Positions 32,726-41,781 of a DNA stretch of 47,919 nt are shown here, piece after piece; the stretch's first letter is position 1, and each line of letters opens with the position of its first letter. A program made the translations under genes and the position numbers. The DNA is taken from assembly GCA_900766825.1 (NCBI GenBank), contig CAAFWU010000033.1, positions 1-47,919 of the forward strand, read 5' to 3'. Under the pieces are notes generated by a model. That model was given only the letters and a program-made list of their open reading frames with translations. It searched no databases and had not been told where the DNA came from. The DNA is from Bacteroidales bacterium (GTDB lineage: Bacteria; Bacteroidota; Bacteroidia; Bacteroidales; Marinilabiliaceae).

Positions 32726-33076
32726 ATGAATCAGTACGAAACCGTTTTCATTTTAACTCCCGTTTTGTCTGAGGCTCAGATGAAGGAAGCGGTCCAGAAG
32801 TACAAGGATCTTATCCTTGCCAACGGAGGTGAGATGGTGAACGAAGAGTCATGGGGCATGCGCAAGCTTGCCTATCCCATCCAGAAGAAGACCACCGGCT
32901 TCTACAACCTGTTTGAGTTCAAGGCTGACCCCAGCTTCATCGCCAAGCTCGAAACCGCTTATCGTCGTGATGAGCGCTTGCTCCGTTTCTTGACTTTCAA
33001 GATGGAGAAGTACGCTGTTAAGTACAGCGAGACAAGAAGGAATGCAGCTAAAAAAGAAGAAGTAAAGGAGAACTAA
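32726..33076 (+). CDS. rpsF: 30S ribosomal protein bS6
   Basis: bS6 pairs with bS18 on the platform of the small subunit. The ATG at 32726 gives the usual start MNQYETVFILTPVLS and 116 residues; an earlier start would add a non-family tail and lie upstream of the promoter. The KLAYPIQKKTTGFYNLFEF segment is typical. It is the first gene of rpsF-rpsR-rplI, in the common order. Confidence 0.97.
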   Translation: MNQYETVFILTPVLSEAQMKEAVQKYKDLILANGGEMVNEESWGMRKLAYPIQKKTTGFYNLFEFKADPSFIAKLETAYRRDERLLRFLTFKMEKYAVKYSETRRNAAKKEEVKEN

Positions 33077-33079
33077 ACA

Positions 33080-33349
33080 ATGGCACAAGCATCTTCAGAG
33101 ATCAGGTATCTCACCCCTCCAACGGTAGAAGTCAAGAAGAAAAAGTACTGCCGTTTCAAGAGAAGCGGTATCAAGTATGTTGACTACAAGAACCCAGAGT
33201 TCCTCAAGAAGTTCCTCAACGAGCAAGGCAAAATCCTGCCTCGTCGTCTCACTGGCACCTCGCTGAAGTATCAGCGCAAGGTCGCTAAGGCTGTCAAGAG
33301 GGCTCGTCACCTTGCCCTTCTGCCCTACGTTACCGATTTGTTGAAGTAA
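33080..33349 (+). CDS. rpsR: 30S ribosomal protein bS18
   Basis: The 89-residue protein has the bS18 core: KKYCRFKRSGIKYVDYKN, then LLKYQRKVAKAVKRARHLALLPY-like helix region with TGTSLKYQR. It starts three bases after rpsF. One cysteine remains (C29 region), so it is not the classical four-cysteine zinc form. Confidence 0.97.
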   Translation: MAQASSEIRYLTPPTVEVKKKKYCRFKRSGIKYVDYKNPEFLKKFLNEQGKILPRRLTGTSLKYQRKVAKAVKRARHLALLPYVTDLLK

Positions 33350-33371
33350 AAAGTAAGGAGGATTCAGAACA

Positions 33372-33818
33372 ATGGATATCATTTTGAAGACCGACGTAGC
33401 TAAGCTGGGTCACAAGGACGACATCATTAGCGTTAAGCCTGGCTACGGACGCAACTATCTTATCCCAAACGGCATCGCAGTCCTCGCTACTGAGTCTGCT
33501 CGCAAAGAGCTTGCCGAAAACCTTAAGCAGCGCGCTCACAAACTTGCTAAAATCAAGCAGGACGCTGAGGACCTCGCTGCTAAGATGGAGGGCTTGACCC
33601 TTACCATTGGCACCAAAGCTAGCTCTACTGGCAAAATCTTCGGTTCTGTCAACAGCATTCAGATTGCTGAGGCTCTCAAAGAGAAGGGCTTCGACATCGA
33701 CCGTAAGATCATCCTCGTTAAGGAGGAGGCTGTTAAGGAACTCGGTCACTACACCGCAGTTGTTAAGCTCCATCGCGAGGTCTCTGTCAACATCGAGTTC
33801 GACGTTGTTGCCGAGTAA
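33372..33818 (+). CDS. rplI: 50S ribosomal protein bL9
   Basis: bL9 is the elongated L1-stalk-side protein of the large subunit. The 148-residue protein has the N-terminal domain motif KPGYGRNYLIPNGIAVLAT, the long helix rich in Lys/Ala, and the C-terminal domain ending HREVSVNIEFDVVAE. It is last in the rpsF operon, 22 bases after rpsR. Confidence 0.97.
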   Translation: MDIILKTDVAKLGHKDDIISVKPGYGRNYLIPNGIAVLATESARKELAENLKQRAHKLAKIKQDAEDLAAKMEGLTLTIGTKASSTGKIFGSVNSIQIAEALKEKGFDIDRKIILVKEEAVKELGHYTAVVKLHREVSVNIEFDVVAE

Positions 33819-33978
33819 ATAAGCCTAAGCCCTTCCTCTGTGGCTTCGCAATGCGCTCTTGCTGAGCTATTTTGCGTGTCGGCTGTATGCCTCGCTCCCA
33901 TATCGGGCGGTGTGGCTGGGTCAGAAGGGCAAAACCCCTAATCTATCAATGTAGATACATTTTCAAAACACACACATA

Positions 33979-34016
33979 AGCGAGTTGACGTGAAGTCGAC
34001 TCGCTCTTTTTTTGCT
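33979..34016 (+). terminator. Terminator after rplI
   Basis: The arms agcgagttgac (33979-33989) and gtcgactcgct (33995-34005) pair with one wobble and are followed by a long T-run. The 160 bases between rplI and this hairpin show nothing else clear; I looked for a fluoride riboswitch and did not find one. Confidence 0.9.
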
Positions 34017-34039
34017 TCTCTATTCCTTATCTATTTGCT

Positions 34040-34420
34040 ATGTCCTTCAAGTTATTGCTTGCCGTTTTCTTGGGGGGAGGTCTGGGGTGCGTACTCCGCT
34101 TCCTTATCACTTTGGGCGTCAATTCGCTCTTTACACTTCGGTTTCCATTGGCCACCTTGCTGGTCAATGTTATTGGCTGTTTCCTCATCGGGCTCTTTAG
34201 CTCATGGGGAGCAAAGACTTTTGCCTCTGAAGCCTATGCAAAATTTCTTATTCCAGGCCTATGCGGTGGTCTCACCACTTTCTCTACCTTCAGCAACGAA
34301 CTCTTTACTTTGCTCTCGCAAGGACGTTTGGCGGTGGGGGGACTCTATCTGCTAAGCAGCCTTTTGGTCGGTGTTTTTGCCGTGTTTGTGGGGTACTCGG
34401 TGGGTAGGCGACTCATTTAA
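34040..34420 (+). CDS. crcB: Fluoride channel Fluc/CrcB
   Basis: CrcB exports fluoride through a dual-topology dimer. The 126-residue protein has four membrane helices and the family motifs GGGLGCVLRF (12-21), the NVIGCFLIG segment near 43-51 and GLCGGLTTFSTFSNE (~75-89), which line the pore. It starts only about 25 bases after the rplI terminator, so its promoter is unclear. Confidence 0.95.
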   Translation: MSFKLLLAVFLGGGLGCVLRFLITLGVNSLFTLRFPLATLLVNVIGCFLIGLFSSWGAKTFASEAYAKFLIPGLCGGLTTFSTFSNELFTLLSQGRLAVGGLYLLSSLLVGVFAVFVGYSVGRRLI

Positions 34421-34431
34421 TTCATTGATTT

Positions 34432-34462
34432 ATTGTTTTATTTTTTGTTTTGTGTAAATTTG
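34432..34462 (+). promoter_or_regulatory. Promoter for the M23/LysM peptidase gene
   Basis: ATTG (34432-34435) and TAAATTTG (34455-34462) are 19 bases apart. The start codon follows 20 bases later. Confidence 0.7.
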
Positions 34463-34482
34463 TGGGTCTTTTTTAAGAAGCA

Positions 34483-35418
34483 ATGGTAAGACAATCACTT
34501 ATTCTTGCGGCACTCGTAGCCCTGCCTTGCTGTGCCTCTGCGCGAGGTGTTGTGCATATTACAGACACTGTGGCCATAAGCGGTGCGGTGCTTGATACCC
34601 TCGATACCGACGACAAGTACACAAAACTGGTTCTCTATACCGACAACACGTGGGCCTATGTGGAGTTGGACCGCCCTCATATTGACGAGGAGGATTTTGA
34701 AGAGTATTGGGACAATGAACAAATCCATGCCTACAAGGGCATAGACATGAATCTGGTACCCGACGATGTGGTGCTCAGCCTCGTAGACTCAGTTCATACC
34801 TTCTGTTCCCCAGTGGTGGGAACCGTAAGGTCGCGATACGCATTCCGCCGTCGCCGCCCCCATAAGGGCACCGACATCCCTCTTAAGGTGGGTGACCCCG
34901 TTAGGGCTGCCTTCGACGGTAAAGTGCGTGTGGTTAAGAATACCAAGCAAACAGGTGGCTATGGCAACTTGGTTGTGGTCCGACACCCCAATGGTCTGGA
35001 AACATACTATGGTCACCTAAGCAAACATGCTGTGGTCGAGAACGATATTGTTAAGGCTGGTGACATAATTGGCTACGGTGGCAACACAGGACGCAGCACA
35101 GGTCCTCACCTTCACTTCGAGACACGTTTTATGGGGCAACCATTCGACCCAGAGCGTCTTATCGATTTTGAGAAGGGCACTCTGCGCAACGAAACTTTCA
35201 CCGTTCACAAGCACTATTTTAGCATCTACTCTCACTACGGGCAGACAGATGAACAGAGTATCGAGGCATCAAAGCGTAAAATTCACGTAATACGTAGTGG
35301 CGACACCCTTGGTGGCTTGGCTGCCAAGTATGGTACTACGGTTACAAATATTTGTAAGCTAAACGGTTTCTCGCAAAAGAAACTACTCAGAATTGGAGAG
35401 AGGATCATTGTTAGGTAG
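34483..35418 (+). CDS. M23 metallopeptidase with C-terminal LysM domain
   Basis: This 311-residue exported protein has a signal peptide (1-20, cut probably after CCASA), an M23 domain (~115-225) and a LysM domain (~267-311, IRSGDTLGGLAAKYGTTV). The zinc and catalytic residues of LytM-type endopeptidases are present: H127 and D131 in PHKGTDI, and H209-L-H211 in GPHLHFE. So it is likely an active peptidoglycan endopeptidase held on the wall by LysM. Because the active site is complete, it is more likely an enzyme than an EnvC-like activator. It is monocistronic. Confidence 0.95.
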   Translation: MVRQSLILAALVALPCCASARGVVHITDTVAISGAVLDTLDTDDKYTKLVLYTDNTWAYVELDRPHIDEEDFEEYWDNEQIHAYKGIDMNLVPDDVVLSLVDSVHTFCSPVVGTVRSRYAFRRRRPHKGTDIPLKVGDPVRAAFDGKVRVVKNTKQTGGYGNLVVVRHPNGLETYYGHLSKHAVVENDIVKAGDIIGYGGNTGRSTGPHLHFETRFMGQPFDPERLIDFEKGTLRNETFTVHKHYFSIYSHYGQTDEQSIEASKRKIHVIRSGDTLGGLAAKYGTTVTNICKLNGFSQKKLLRIGERIIVR

Positions 35419-35460
35419 CATAGTGCTGGTACAATAGATTCTGTTACAATATCTATTAGC

Positions 35461-35505
35461 AAAAGGGCGTTAGTTGGTTTTGAGGACTGCTAACGCCCTT
35501 TTGTT
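35461..35505 (+). terminator. Terminator after the M23/LysM peptidase gene
   Basis: Perfect 13-base arms aaaagggcgttag (35461-35473) and ctaacgccctttt (35490-35502) with T- and A-rich ends on both sides; it can act in both directions. Confidence 0.92.
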
Positions 35506-35574
35506 TTGGACTCCCTCAAGTTTCTGATTCTTGAACTTTTTAAGCAAAAACACCCTTTCCCACACCCGCAGAAT

Positions 35575-38469
35575 ATGCTGATAATTGCCATAACATCCAA
35601 ACCCCGCTTGGGCAATGTGCTGATGTCTTTATATGTCACCCCCTCATCGAACAAAGTGCTAAGCGTTGATGGTCAGGCAACCCCCATTGCAGTGGCCAAC
35701 GACAGCACTGTTTCTGATGATGCTAAATCGGTCGTTGCGCAGCTGCATAACCTATCCGATGGTCAGATTGCTAAGCGTTTCAATGTGGGCAAGGCTACAT
35801 ACAAGGCCTTTGTGGACAAACTGTCGGACGATGCCATTAAGAACAACATCCGCCCCTATATCGACCAGTGCATATGCAAGGCGCTCCCTCTAATCCAAAA
35901 GGCAGGCCTACGGGTGTTTGTCAAAGACGAGAAGTTCAAGGACATCAATTTGGCCGACGAGGTCGATTTGGCACCTATCTTCAAGTGCCGTCCCCGTTTT
36001 TTCTTCACCCTTTGCAGTGATGGCAACTTGCTCTATATGCTCAAAGTCTCCGATGGCGTTCAGGACATAATGCTGCATCAGGTTGCAGTGCGCGAACTCT
36101 CGGGCTCGCCTGCGGTTTTTGTTGCTGGACGGGTGCTCTACTCTTTCGAGGACATCGATATGCAGAAGTTCCGTCCCTTCTTTGCCAACCAACGCATTAG
36201 GGTCGAGAAGCGCATTGTGGATAGCTACATGAACAAGTTTGTGGCCAATTGCCTCAAGTCCTATTCTGTGCAAGCCTATGGTTTTCAGGTTAATAAGAGT
36301 AGGATAAAGCCCTTGGCAGTGCTTTGGGCCAGTAGGTCCGTGTTTGGGGTTGGCTTTGACCTTAAGTTTCGCTATGCCGATGTTCTTTGCCCCTATGCCG
36401 ACCGCAAGCGCCCTGTTTCGGTGACGCAGACAGCCGATGGGCAATATGTATTCGATGTGCAAATGCGCGACTTCGGGGCCGAGCGTTCTATCTTTAACAC
36501 CCTAAGTGACATGGGGTTAGACCTCTATGGCACGTTGTTGTCTGTGAAGCCTAAGGCCGATTTTTGCGACATTGTGCGTTGGGCCACCGAGCAACGCAAC
36601 GTTCTTTTGGAACTCGGTGTTGAGGTGCAGCTAACCGATGGGGCCGACAGCTATGTTTGGGACTCGGGCTCCATTGCCACTCTTGTGACCAAAAACAACG
36701 ATTGGTTCGACTTGAAAATAGAGGTTACCGTAGGCAAGTTTACGATTCCCTTCCGTCGTTTTCTAAACCACATTGCGGCTTCGGACAACCGTTTCGTTCT
36801 GCCCGATGGCACCATTTTCCTTATTCCAGACGAGTGGTTTGAGCAATGGTGTGGTGTGGTGCCATTTTTTCATGCGCATGGCGACACACTTAGCATCGAG
36901 ACCATCAATGGTGCCTTTTTGCCAAAGTTCCTCACTGCGGTCGATGCGGAACAGGAGCCTAAGGCTGAGGGCGATGCCCCCGATACTCAAGATCTGGGCT
37001 TACCAACCATCAATTTGGATGCCTATGTCAATGCTACGCTCAGACCCTATCAGTCCTATGGTGCCCGTTGGCTTACGGCTCTGACCCAGCAGGGTAGGGG
37101 TGCCATTTTGGCCGATGACATGGGTCTGGGTAAGACGCTGCAGGTTATCTCGGCCTTGGCCTATGAATATAAGGTGCCCTATGACCCAGCCAATGCGTTG
37201 CTCAGACCCAACGACACGGGTCTGCCCCCATCGCTTGTTGTGGTGCCCGTTTCGCTCATGCGCAATTGGACTCAAGAACTCAACCGCTTTGCACCTCAAT
37301 TGGCCGTTAGGGTACTCTTTGGAGCTCAGGCACAGCTGGGAGAGTTTACTTTGCAAAACTCGCTGAACATATACCACGTTGTGGTCACGTCCTATGGCAC
37401 GGTGCGTAGCAATGCCGACCTCTTTAGCAAAGCCAAGTTCCATTATTTGGTCATGGACGAGAGTCAGGCGGCCAAGAACCCCTCGTCTAAACTCCATGGT
37501 GCCCTCATGCGTCTATGTGCCGATCATCGCATATGCCTCAGCGGCACTCCCATAGAGAATAATCTGCTCGACCTTTGGGCCCAAATGAGTCTGACTAACC
37601 CAGGGTTGCTTGGGTCTCGCAACTCCTTCGAGTCCCACTATCGTTATGCCATAGAGCAGCATGCCAACGACACTTTGGCTCGTAGGCTGCATAACATTGT
37701 GCGACCCTACATACTGCGTAGAGCCAAAGAACAGGTGCTCACTGAGTTGCCAAGCCTTATTGTGCAGACCGTGATGTGCGACATGACTGAAGAACAGAAG
37801 GTTCTCTACGAACGCGAAAAGTCCGCCACTCGCAACATGCTTTTGGGCGTCAACTCATCGGATGAACTTCCACGTCAGGGCGCAAAACGTTTCGTTGTGC
37901 TTCAAGCGCTGACTCGACTTAGGCTTTTGGCCAATCACCCCAACCTCTGCATACCAGACTACGATGGAGATTCGGGGAAGACCGATTTGGTTATGCACTA
38001 TATTGAAAATATTGCCGCCTCGGGGCATAAGATGCTTGTATTTTCGTCTTTTGTCAAGGATCTGACTTTAATATCTAAGTTGCTGGCTCATAGGGGTATT
38101 CAGTTCTTAATGCTAACGGGTCAGACAACAGATAGGCAGAGACTTGTGGAGCAATTTCAGAAGTCGGAGACAATAAGTGTTTTTCTTATTTCGCTAAAGG
38201 CAGGAGGTGTTGGTCTTAACCTAACGAGTGCGGACTATGTGCTTATGCTTAATCCGTGGTGGAATCCTGCGGCTGAAGCTCAGGCCTATAGTCGTGCCCA
38301 CCGCATGGGGCAGCAGAACAACGTTACTGTCTATAGGTTCATAACCTCGGGCACCGTTGAGGAGAAGATCGATATTATGCAACAACGTAAACTTAAGTTG
38401 GCTGGTGATTTTGTGACAGTTGATGGTGGCGAACCATCGCTGGAGGAGATTGAGGAACTGATTGTGTGA
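35575..38469 (+). CDS. SNF2-family helicase-like ATPase with a large N-terminal region
   Basis: This 964-residue protein has a Swi2/Snf2 motor from about 485: LRPYQSYGARWL, Walker A DMGLGKT (K520), the DEAH-box as DESQ (D628-E629-S630-Q631), LSGTPIENNLLDLW, and in the second lobe SLKAGGVGLNLT and AHRMGQ. Such motors translocate on double-stranded DNA and strip or move proteins. The first ~480 residues match no domain I can name. The ATG at 35575 is preferred to an earlier TTG at 35506. It is a single-gene unit, not beside restriction or repair genes, so its role (transcription recycling, repair or defence) is open. Confidence 0.92.
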   Translation: MLIIAITSKPRLGNVLMSLYVTPSSNKVLSVDGQATPIAVANDSTVSDDAKSVVAQLHNLSDGQIAKRFNVGKATYKAFVDKLSDDAIKNNIRPYIDQCICKALPLIQKAGLRVFVKDEKFKDINLADEVDLAPIFKCRPRFFFTLCSDGNLLYMLKVSDGVQDIMLHQVAVRELSGSPAVFVAGRVLYSFEDIDMQKFRPFFANQRIRVEKRIVDSYMNKFVANCLKSYSVQAYGFQVNKSRIKPLAVLWASRSVFGVGFDLKFRYADVLCPYADRKRPVSVTQTADGQYVFDVQMRDFGAERSIFNTLSDMGLDLYGTLLSVKPKADFCDIVRWATEQRNVLLELGVEVQLTDGADSYVWDSGSIATLVTKNNDWFDLKIEVTVGKFTIPFRRFLNHIAASDNRFVLPDGTIFLIPDEWFEQWCGVVPFFHAHGDTLSIETINGAFLPKFLTAVDAEQEPKAEGDAPDTQDLGLPTINLDAYVNATLRPYQSYGARWLTALTQQGRGAILADDMGLGKTLQVISALAYEYKVPYDPANALLRPNDTGLPPSLVVVPVSLMRNWTQELNRFAPQLAVRVLFGAQAQLGEFTLQNSLNIYHVVVTSYGTVRSNADLFSKAKFHYLVMDESQAAKNPSSKLHGALMRLCADHRICLSGTPIENNLLDLWAQMSLTNPGLLGSRNSFESHYRYAIEQHANDTLARRLHNIVRPYILRRAKEQVLTELPSLIVQTVMCDMTEEQKVLYEREKSATRNMLLGVNSSDELPRQGAKRFVVLQALTRLRLLANHPNLCIPDYDGDSGKTDLVMHYIENIAASGHKMLVFSSFVKDLTLISKLLAHRGIQFLMLTGQTTDRQRLVEQFQKSETISVFLISLKAGGVGLNLTSADYVLMLNPWWNPAAEAQAYSRAHRMGQQNNVTVYRFITSGTVEEKIDIMQQRKLKLAGDFVTVDGGEPSLEEIEELIV

Positions 38470-38509
38470 GGTTGCACCCAAAAAGAGATGAAATAAGGCT
38501 CCTTTTGGT

Positions 38510-38567
38510 AAAAAAAAAAAATTAAAACTGCCATTGAAACAGCTTTGAGGCTGCTTCAATGGCAGTT
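38510..38567 (-). terminator. Terminator of htpG in the convergent gap
   Basis: The 13-base arms aactgccattgaa (38526-38538) and ttcaatggcagtt (38555-38567) plus an inner cagc/gctg stem form a long hairpin. The A-run at 38510-38521 becomes a U-run in the minus-strand transcript, so it mainly serves htpG. Confidence 0.85.
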
Positions 38568-38614
38568 GCGTTTTGCTCCAACAGTTTAGGTTTAGTACCT
38601 TGTCTGAAGGAATG

Positions 38615-40669
38615 TTACATTAGTGAGATGCTTCGTTTGATGAAGTCTGTGAGGCTTGCACCTTTGAGCATATTGTTCGACAGTAGGGCCAAATCGATGA
38701 GTTGGGATACCAATTTCTCGTTCTTGGCATAGTCGGTCAGGATGGCGTTACGCTTGTTGCGCTGCTCGTCCAACTCTTTGCCGAGGCTCTCCATCTCGTC
38801 TTTTTCGGCTTGGGGCACATCCTCCTCTTTTTTGCCAGCTTTGGCGGTGTTGAGTTCGCCACGGCGGGTCTCGGCTTTCTGCATGGCCTCGCGGATGGGC
38901 TTAAGGCTGTCTGTTGTCTGGGTCTCCATGTCGCTCAGAACTCGGCTAACGAGGGGGTGGTTGGCGTTGATGACCAGATTGTAGGAGTCGGGCAACTCAC
39001 CATAGAACGATGCTCCAGGTTGCATGGCGCTCATCTCCTTCATGCGGCGCATCCATTCGCTTTGTGTCACAACAACTGGCATCTCGTTTTCGCCCAGAGC
39101 CTCTACGCTTACGCTGTAGGTTGCTTTGGTGACGTCTTTGGGGGTCATGGCGCGGAATACCTCCTCGAGGTCGGACTTTTGTTCGGTGCTGAGGGTGAGT
39201 TCGGGGGCGTTGTCCTTCACAATGAGTTTGTCTATGGTGTCGGAGTCTACTCGTGTGAAGCGGCTCTTATCCCATTTTTGCTCGGCCCAGTTCATGAAGG
39301 GGGTGTCCAGCTGTCCGTCCAAGAGCAGGACGTCGTAGCCTTTCGCTTTGGCACTCTCGATGAAGCTGTACTGTGCCTCTTTGTCGTTGGCGTAGAGGTA
39401 GATAAGGTTGCCATCTTTGTCGGTCTGGGCTTCCTTGATGTGCTCTTTGTACTCGTCGAATGTGAAGTATTTGCCCTCTACGTTTTTGAGGAGGCAGAAT
39501 TTGGGTGCACGTTCGCCGAATTTTTCATCGCTGAGCAGTCCGTATTCTATGAAGACTTTCATGTCGTCCCACTTGCTCTCCAAAGTGGCTCGGTCGGTCT
39601 TAAAGATTTCTTCGAGTCGGTCGGCAACCTTTTTAGTGATGTGGTTGGAGATCTTCTTGACGTTGCTGTCGCTTTGCAAGTAGGAGCGGGATACGTTCAG
39701 AGGAATGTCGGGTGAGTCGATGACGCCATGGAGCAGGGTGAGGAAGTCGGGTACAATTCCCTCAACAGAGTCGGTTACGAAAACCTGATTGCAATAGAGC
39801 TGGATCTTGTTGCGGTTGATTTCCAGGTTGTTCTTGATCTTGGGGAAGTAGAGGATGCCAGTGAGGGTGAATGGGTAGTCTACGTTGAGGTGGATGTAGA
39901 AGAGGGGCTCGTCTGCCATTGGGTAGAGCTGGTGGTAGAACTTTTTGTAGTCCTCCTCCTTGAGGTCGGCAGGCTTCTTGGTCCAGGCTGGCGTGGTGTC
40001 GTTGATGATGTTGTCCTCGGCGGTCTCTTGCTCCTTGCCGTCTTTCCACTCAGTTTTTTTGCCAAAGGCAATTTGAACAGGGAGGAATTTGCAGTATTTG
40101 CTCAAGAGTTCTTGGATACGGTTTTTGTCCAAGAATTCCTTCTCCTCTTCTGAGATGTGCATTATGATGTCTGTGCCACGTTCGGCTCTGTCGGCGTTCT
40201 CGAGTGTGTACTCGGGGTCGCCTGTGCAGGACCAACGTACGGCTTGTGAGCCTTCGCGGTAGGATTTGGTAACAATCTCGACTTTGTCGGATACCATGAA
40301 GGCGGAGTAGAAGCCGAGACCGAAGTGACCTATGATGGTTGCAGCATCATTTTTGTGCTTCTCCAAAAACTCCTCGGCACCAGAGAAGGCTATTTGGTTG
40401 ATGTATTTGTCAACCTCTTCGGCTGTCATGCCGATGCCGTTGTCGGATACGGTGAGGGTTTTGGCTTCGGGGTCGAGACTAACACTGACGCGAGGGGTGC
40501 CCAGTTCGCCTTTGAACTCACCGTTGCTGGCCAGCACTTTGAGTTTCTGTGTGGCGTCTACGGCGTTTGATACAATCTCGCGCAAGAAGATGTCGTGATC
40601 CGAATAGAGAAATTTTTTGATGATTGGGAACAAGTCCTTGGTTGATACACCAATTTTTCCTGATGCCAT
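38615..40669 (-). CDS. htpG: Hsp90-family molecular chaperone HtpG
   Basis: HtpG is the bacterial Hsp90, an ATP-driven dimeric chaperone. The 684-residue protein has the GHKL ATP site: REIVSNAVDA (about 35-44), DNGIGMT and GHFGLGFYSAFMV, then the middle domain with NVSRSYLQ and the C-terminal dimerisation domain. It is about 60 residues longer than the E. coli protein, largely from a charged insertion near 610-650. It is the only core gene on the minus strand in this part and converges with the SNF2 gene. Its own promoter was not clear. Confidence 0.97.
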   Translation of the reverse strand: MASGKIGVSTKDLFPIIKKFLYSDHDIFLREIVSNAVDATQKLKVLASNGEFKGELGTPRVSVSLDPEAKTLTVSDNGIGMTAEEVDKYINQIAFSGAEEFLEKHKNDAATIIGHFGLGFYSAFMVSDKVEIVTKSYREGSQAVRWSCTGDPEYTLENADRAERGTDIIMHISEEEKEFLDKNRIQELLSKYCKFLPVQIAFGKKTEWKDGKEQETAEDNIINDTTPAWTKKPADLKEEDYKKFYHQLYPMADEPLFYIHLNVDYPFTLTGILYFPKIKNNLEINRNKIQLYCNQVFVTDSVEGIVPDFLTLLHGVIDSPDIPLNVSRSYLQSDSNVKKISNHITKKVADRLEEIFKTDRATLESKWDDMKVFIEYGLLSDEKFGERAPKFCLLKNVEGKYFTFDEYKEHIKEAQTDKDGNLIYLYANDKEAQYSFIESAKAKGYDVLLLDGQLDTPFMNWAEQKWDKSRFTRVDSDTIDKLIVKDNAPELTLSTEQKSDLEEVFRAMTPKDVTKATYSVSVEALGENEMPVVVTQSEWMRRMKEMSAMQPGASFYGELPDSYNLVINANHPLVSRVLSDMETQTTDSLKPIREAMQKAETRRGELNTAKAGKKEEDVPQAEKDEMESLGKELDEQRNKRNAILTDYAKNEKLVSQLIDLALLSNNMLKGASLTDFIKRSISLM

Positions 40670-40735
40670 ATGTTTATGTGCTTTTTGTTTTCTTTTGAAC
40701 TATTGTGGTTTCAAAATATGTGCCAATGATGTGTG

Positions 40736-40752
40736 TGTGTCAAAATGACACA
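40736..40752. repeat. Palindrome TGTGTCA-AAA-TGACACA upstream of htpG
   Basis: The 7-base arms are perfect and separated by three bases, 67 bases before the htpG start, within a TG-rich stretch. It could be an operator; it is not a CIRCE element. The whole 401-base gap between htpG and the PAP2 gene otherwise shows only the PAP2 promoter. Confidence 0.45.
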
Positions 40753-40922
40753 AGATGTGTGGTGTGTCTGACGTATTTGATGCTTCGGATAGGCTTGTGG
40801 TCTGACAAGTTGTCGGTATTGGAGTGGGGCGGGGCGGTCTTTTAACACATAATGTTGTTGGTGCCCCCAAAAGGAGGTTTTGTGGGGTGGGGGTGTGCCT
40901 TTTTAGCTCCTTTAGCTCTTTT

Positions 40923-40953
40923 GTTGACGTGATAATCTTTTTTTTTACCTTTG
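40923..40953 (+). promoter_or_regulatory. Promoter of the PAP2-rsmE unit
   Basis: GTTG (40923-40926) and TACCTTTG (40946-40953) are 19 bases apart. The leader is about 110 bases. Confidence 0.75.
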
Positions 40954-41070
40954 TAGGTTAGTGTGCACTGAGGCACATTATATTGGCATATTGTGCAAAA
41001 GGTCTACAGTGGATGCTTTTGTGCACCAAACTTTTAACAAACACAAGATACAACAACTCAGGACCCAGCA

Positions 41071-41781
41071 ATGGATGAAATAATTTTTTTAGACAAGGAG
41101 TTTACCCTGTTTCTCAATGGATTCTATGGTCCTTGTCGTGACCTGTTTTTCTATTTAATAACATCGAAGCTCTTGTGGCTGCCCCTTTATGCTGCGCTGC
41201 TTTGGATGGTCTTTAGGCGTCAGGGAGGTCGCGGTCTTATGACTGTGATTGTGGTGGCACTTGTGGTTTTGGTGGCCGACCAATTGGCTTCGGGACTTAT
41301 GAAGCCAATTTTTGAGAGGCTGCGACCTACGCACGATGGGGTGTTGCAATATTTGGTTCACACGGTCAATGGCTATAGGGGAGGTCTGTTTGGCTTTGCC
41401 TCGTCGCACGCGGCCAACACGTTTGCCATAGCTTCGTTTTTTGCTCTGGTTGTGCGCCGTTGGTCGATATCTTTGGCTCTGTTTTCGTGGGCTTTGCTTA
41501 ATTCCTATGGGCGTATATATCAGGGGGTTCACTTCTTTGGTGACGTGTTGGTGGGTGCCTTGGTGGGCATTGTGGTGGCTCGTTTGACCTACGAACTCTA
41601 TTTGCGTGTGGTTCTGCATTTCTTTGTTATAACGCACCACAATAAATGGACCCTTAAGAGCGGACTGGCCAAAACGTTTGGCGAGTCGGAACCTCGGTTG
41701 GTGGCCTATACTTTTTGGCTTACCATTCTTTTTGTCCTTATCTACATATTTTTGATGCAAGACTATGGAGCTGCTTGTTGA
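41071..41781 (+). CDS. PAP2-family membrane phosphatase
   Basis: The 236-residue protein has five to six helices and the three PAP2 motifs: K78-x6-R85-P, S-S-H113 in ASSHAAN (usual PSGH or PSSH, with the proline changed to alanine), and R148 with H154 and D158 in SYGRIYQGVHFFGD. It probably removes phosphate from undecaprenyl pyrophosphate, a lipid phosphate or lipid A on the outer face of the membrane; the exact substrate cannot be read. Its end overlaps rsmE by 17 bases. Confidence 0.9.
   Translation: MDEIIFLDKEFTLFLNGFYGPCRDLFFYLITSKLLWLPLYAALLWMVFRRQGGRGLMTVIVVALVVLVADQLASGLMKPIFERLRPTHDGVLQYLVHTVNGYRGGLFGFASSHAANTFAIASFFALVVRRWSISLALFSWALLNSYGRIYQGVHFFGDVLVGALVGIVVARLTYELYLRVVLHFFVITHHNKWTLKSGLAKTFGESEPRLVAYTFWLTILFVLIYIFLMQDYGAAC

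Noticed and set aside
33819..34039. Possible fluoride riboswitch before crcB
   Set aside because: The conserved crcB-motif sequence elements were not found; only the rplI terminator is clear.
38702..39715. 337-residue + strand frame opposite htpG
   Set aside because: It is low-complexity, made of complements of htpG codons; htpG itself has all Hsp90 motifs.
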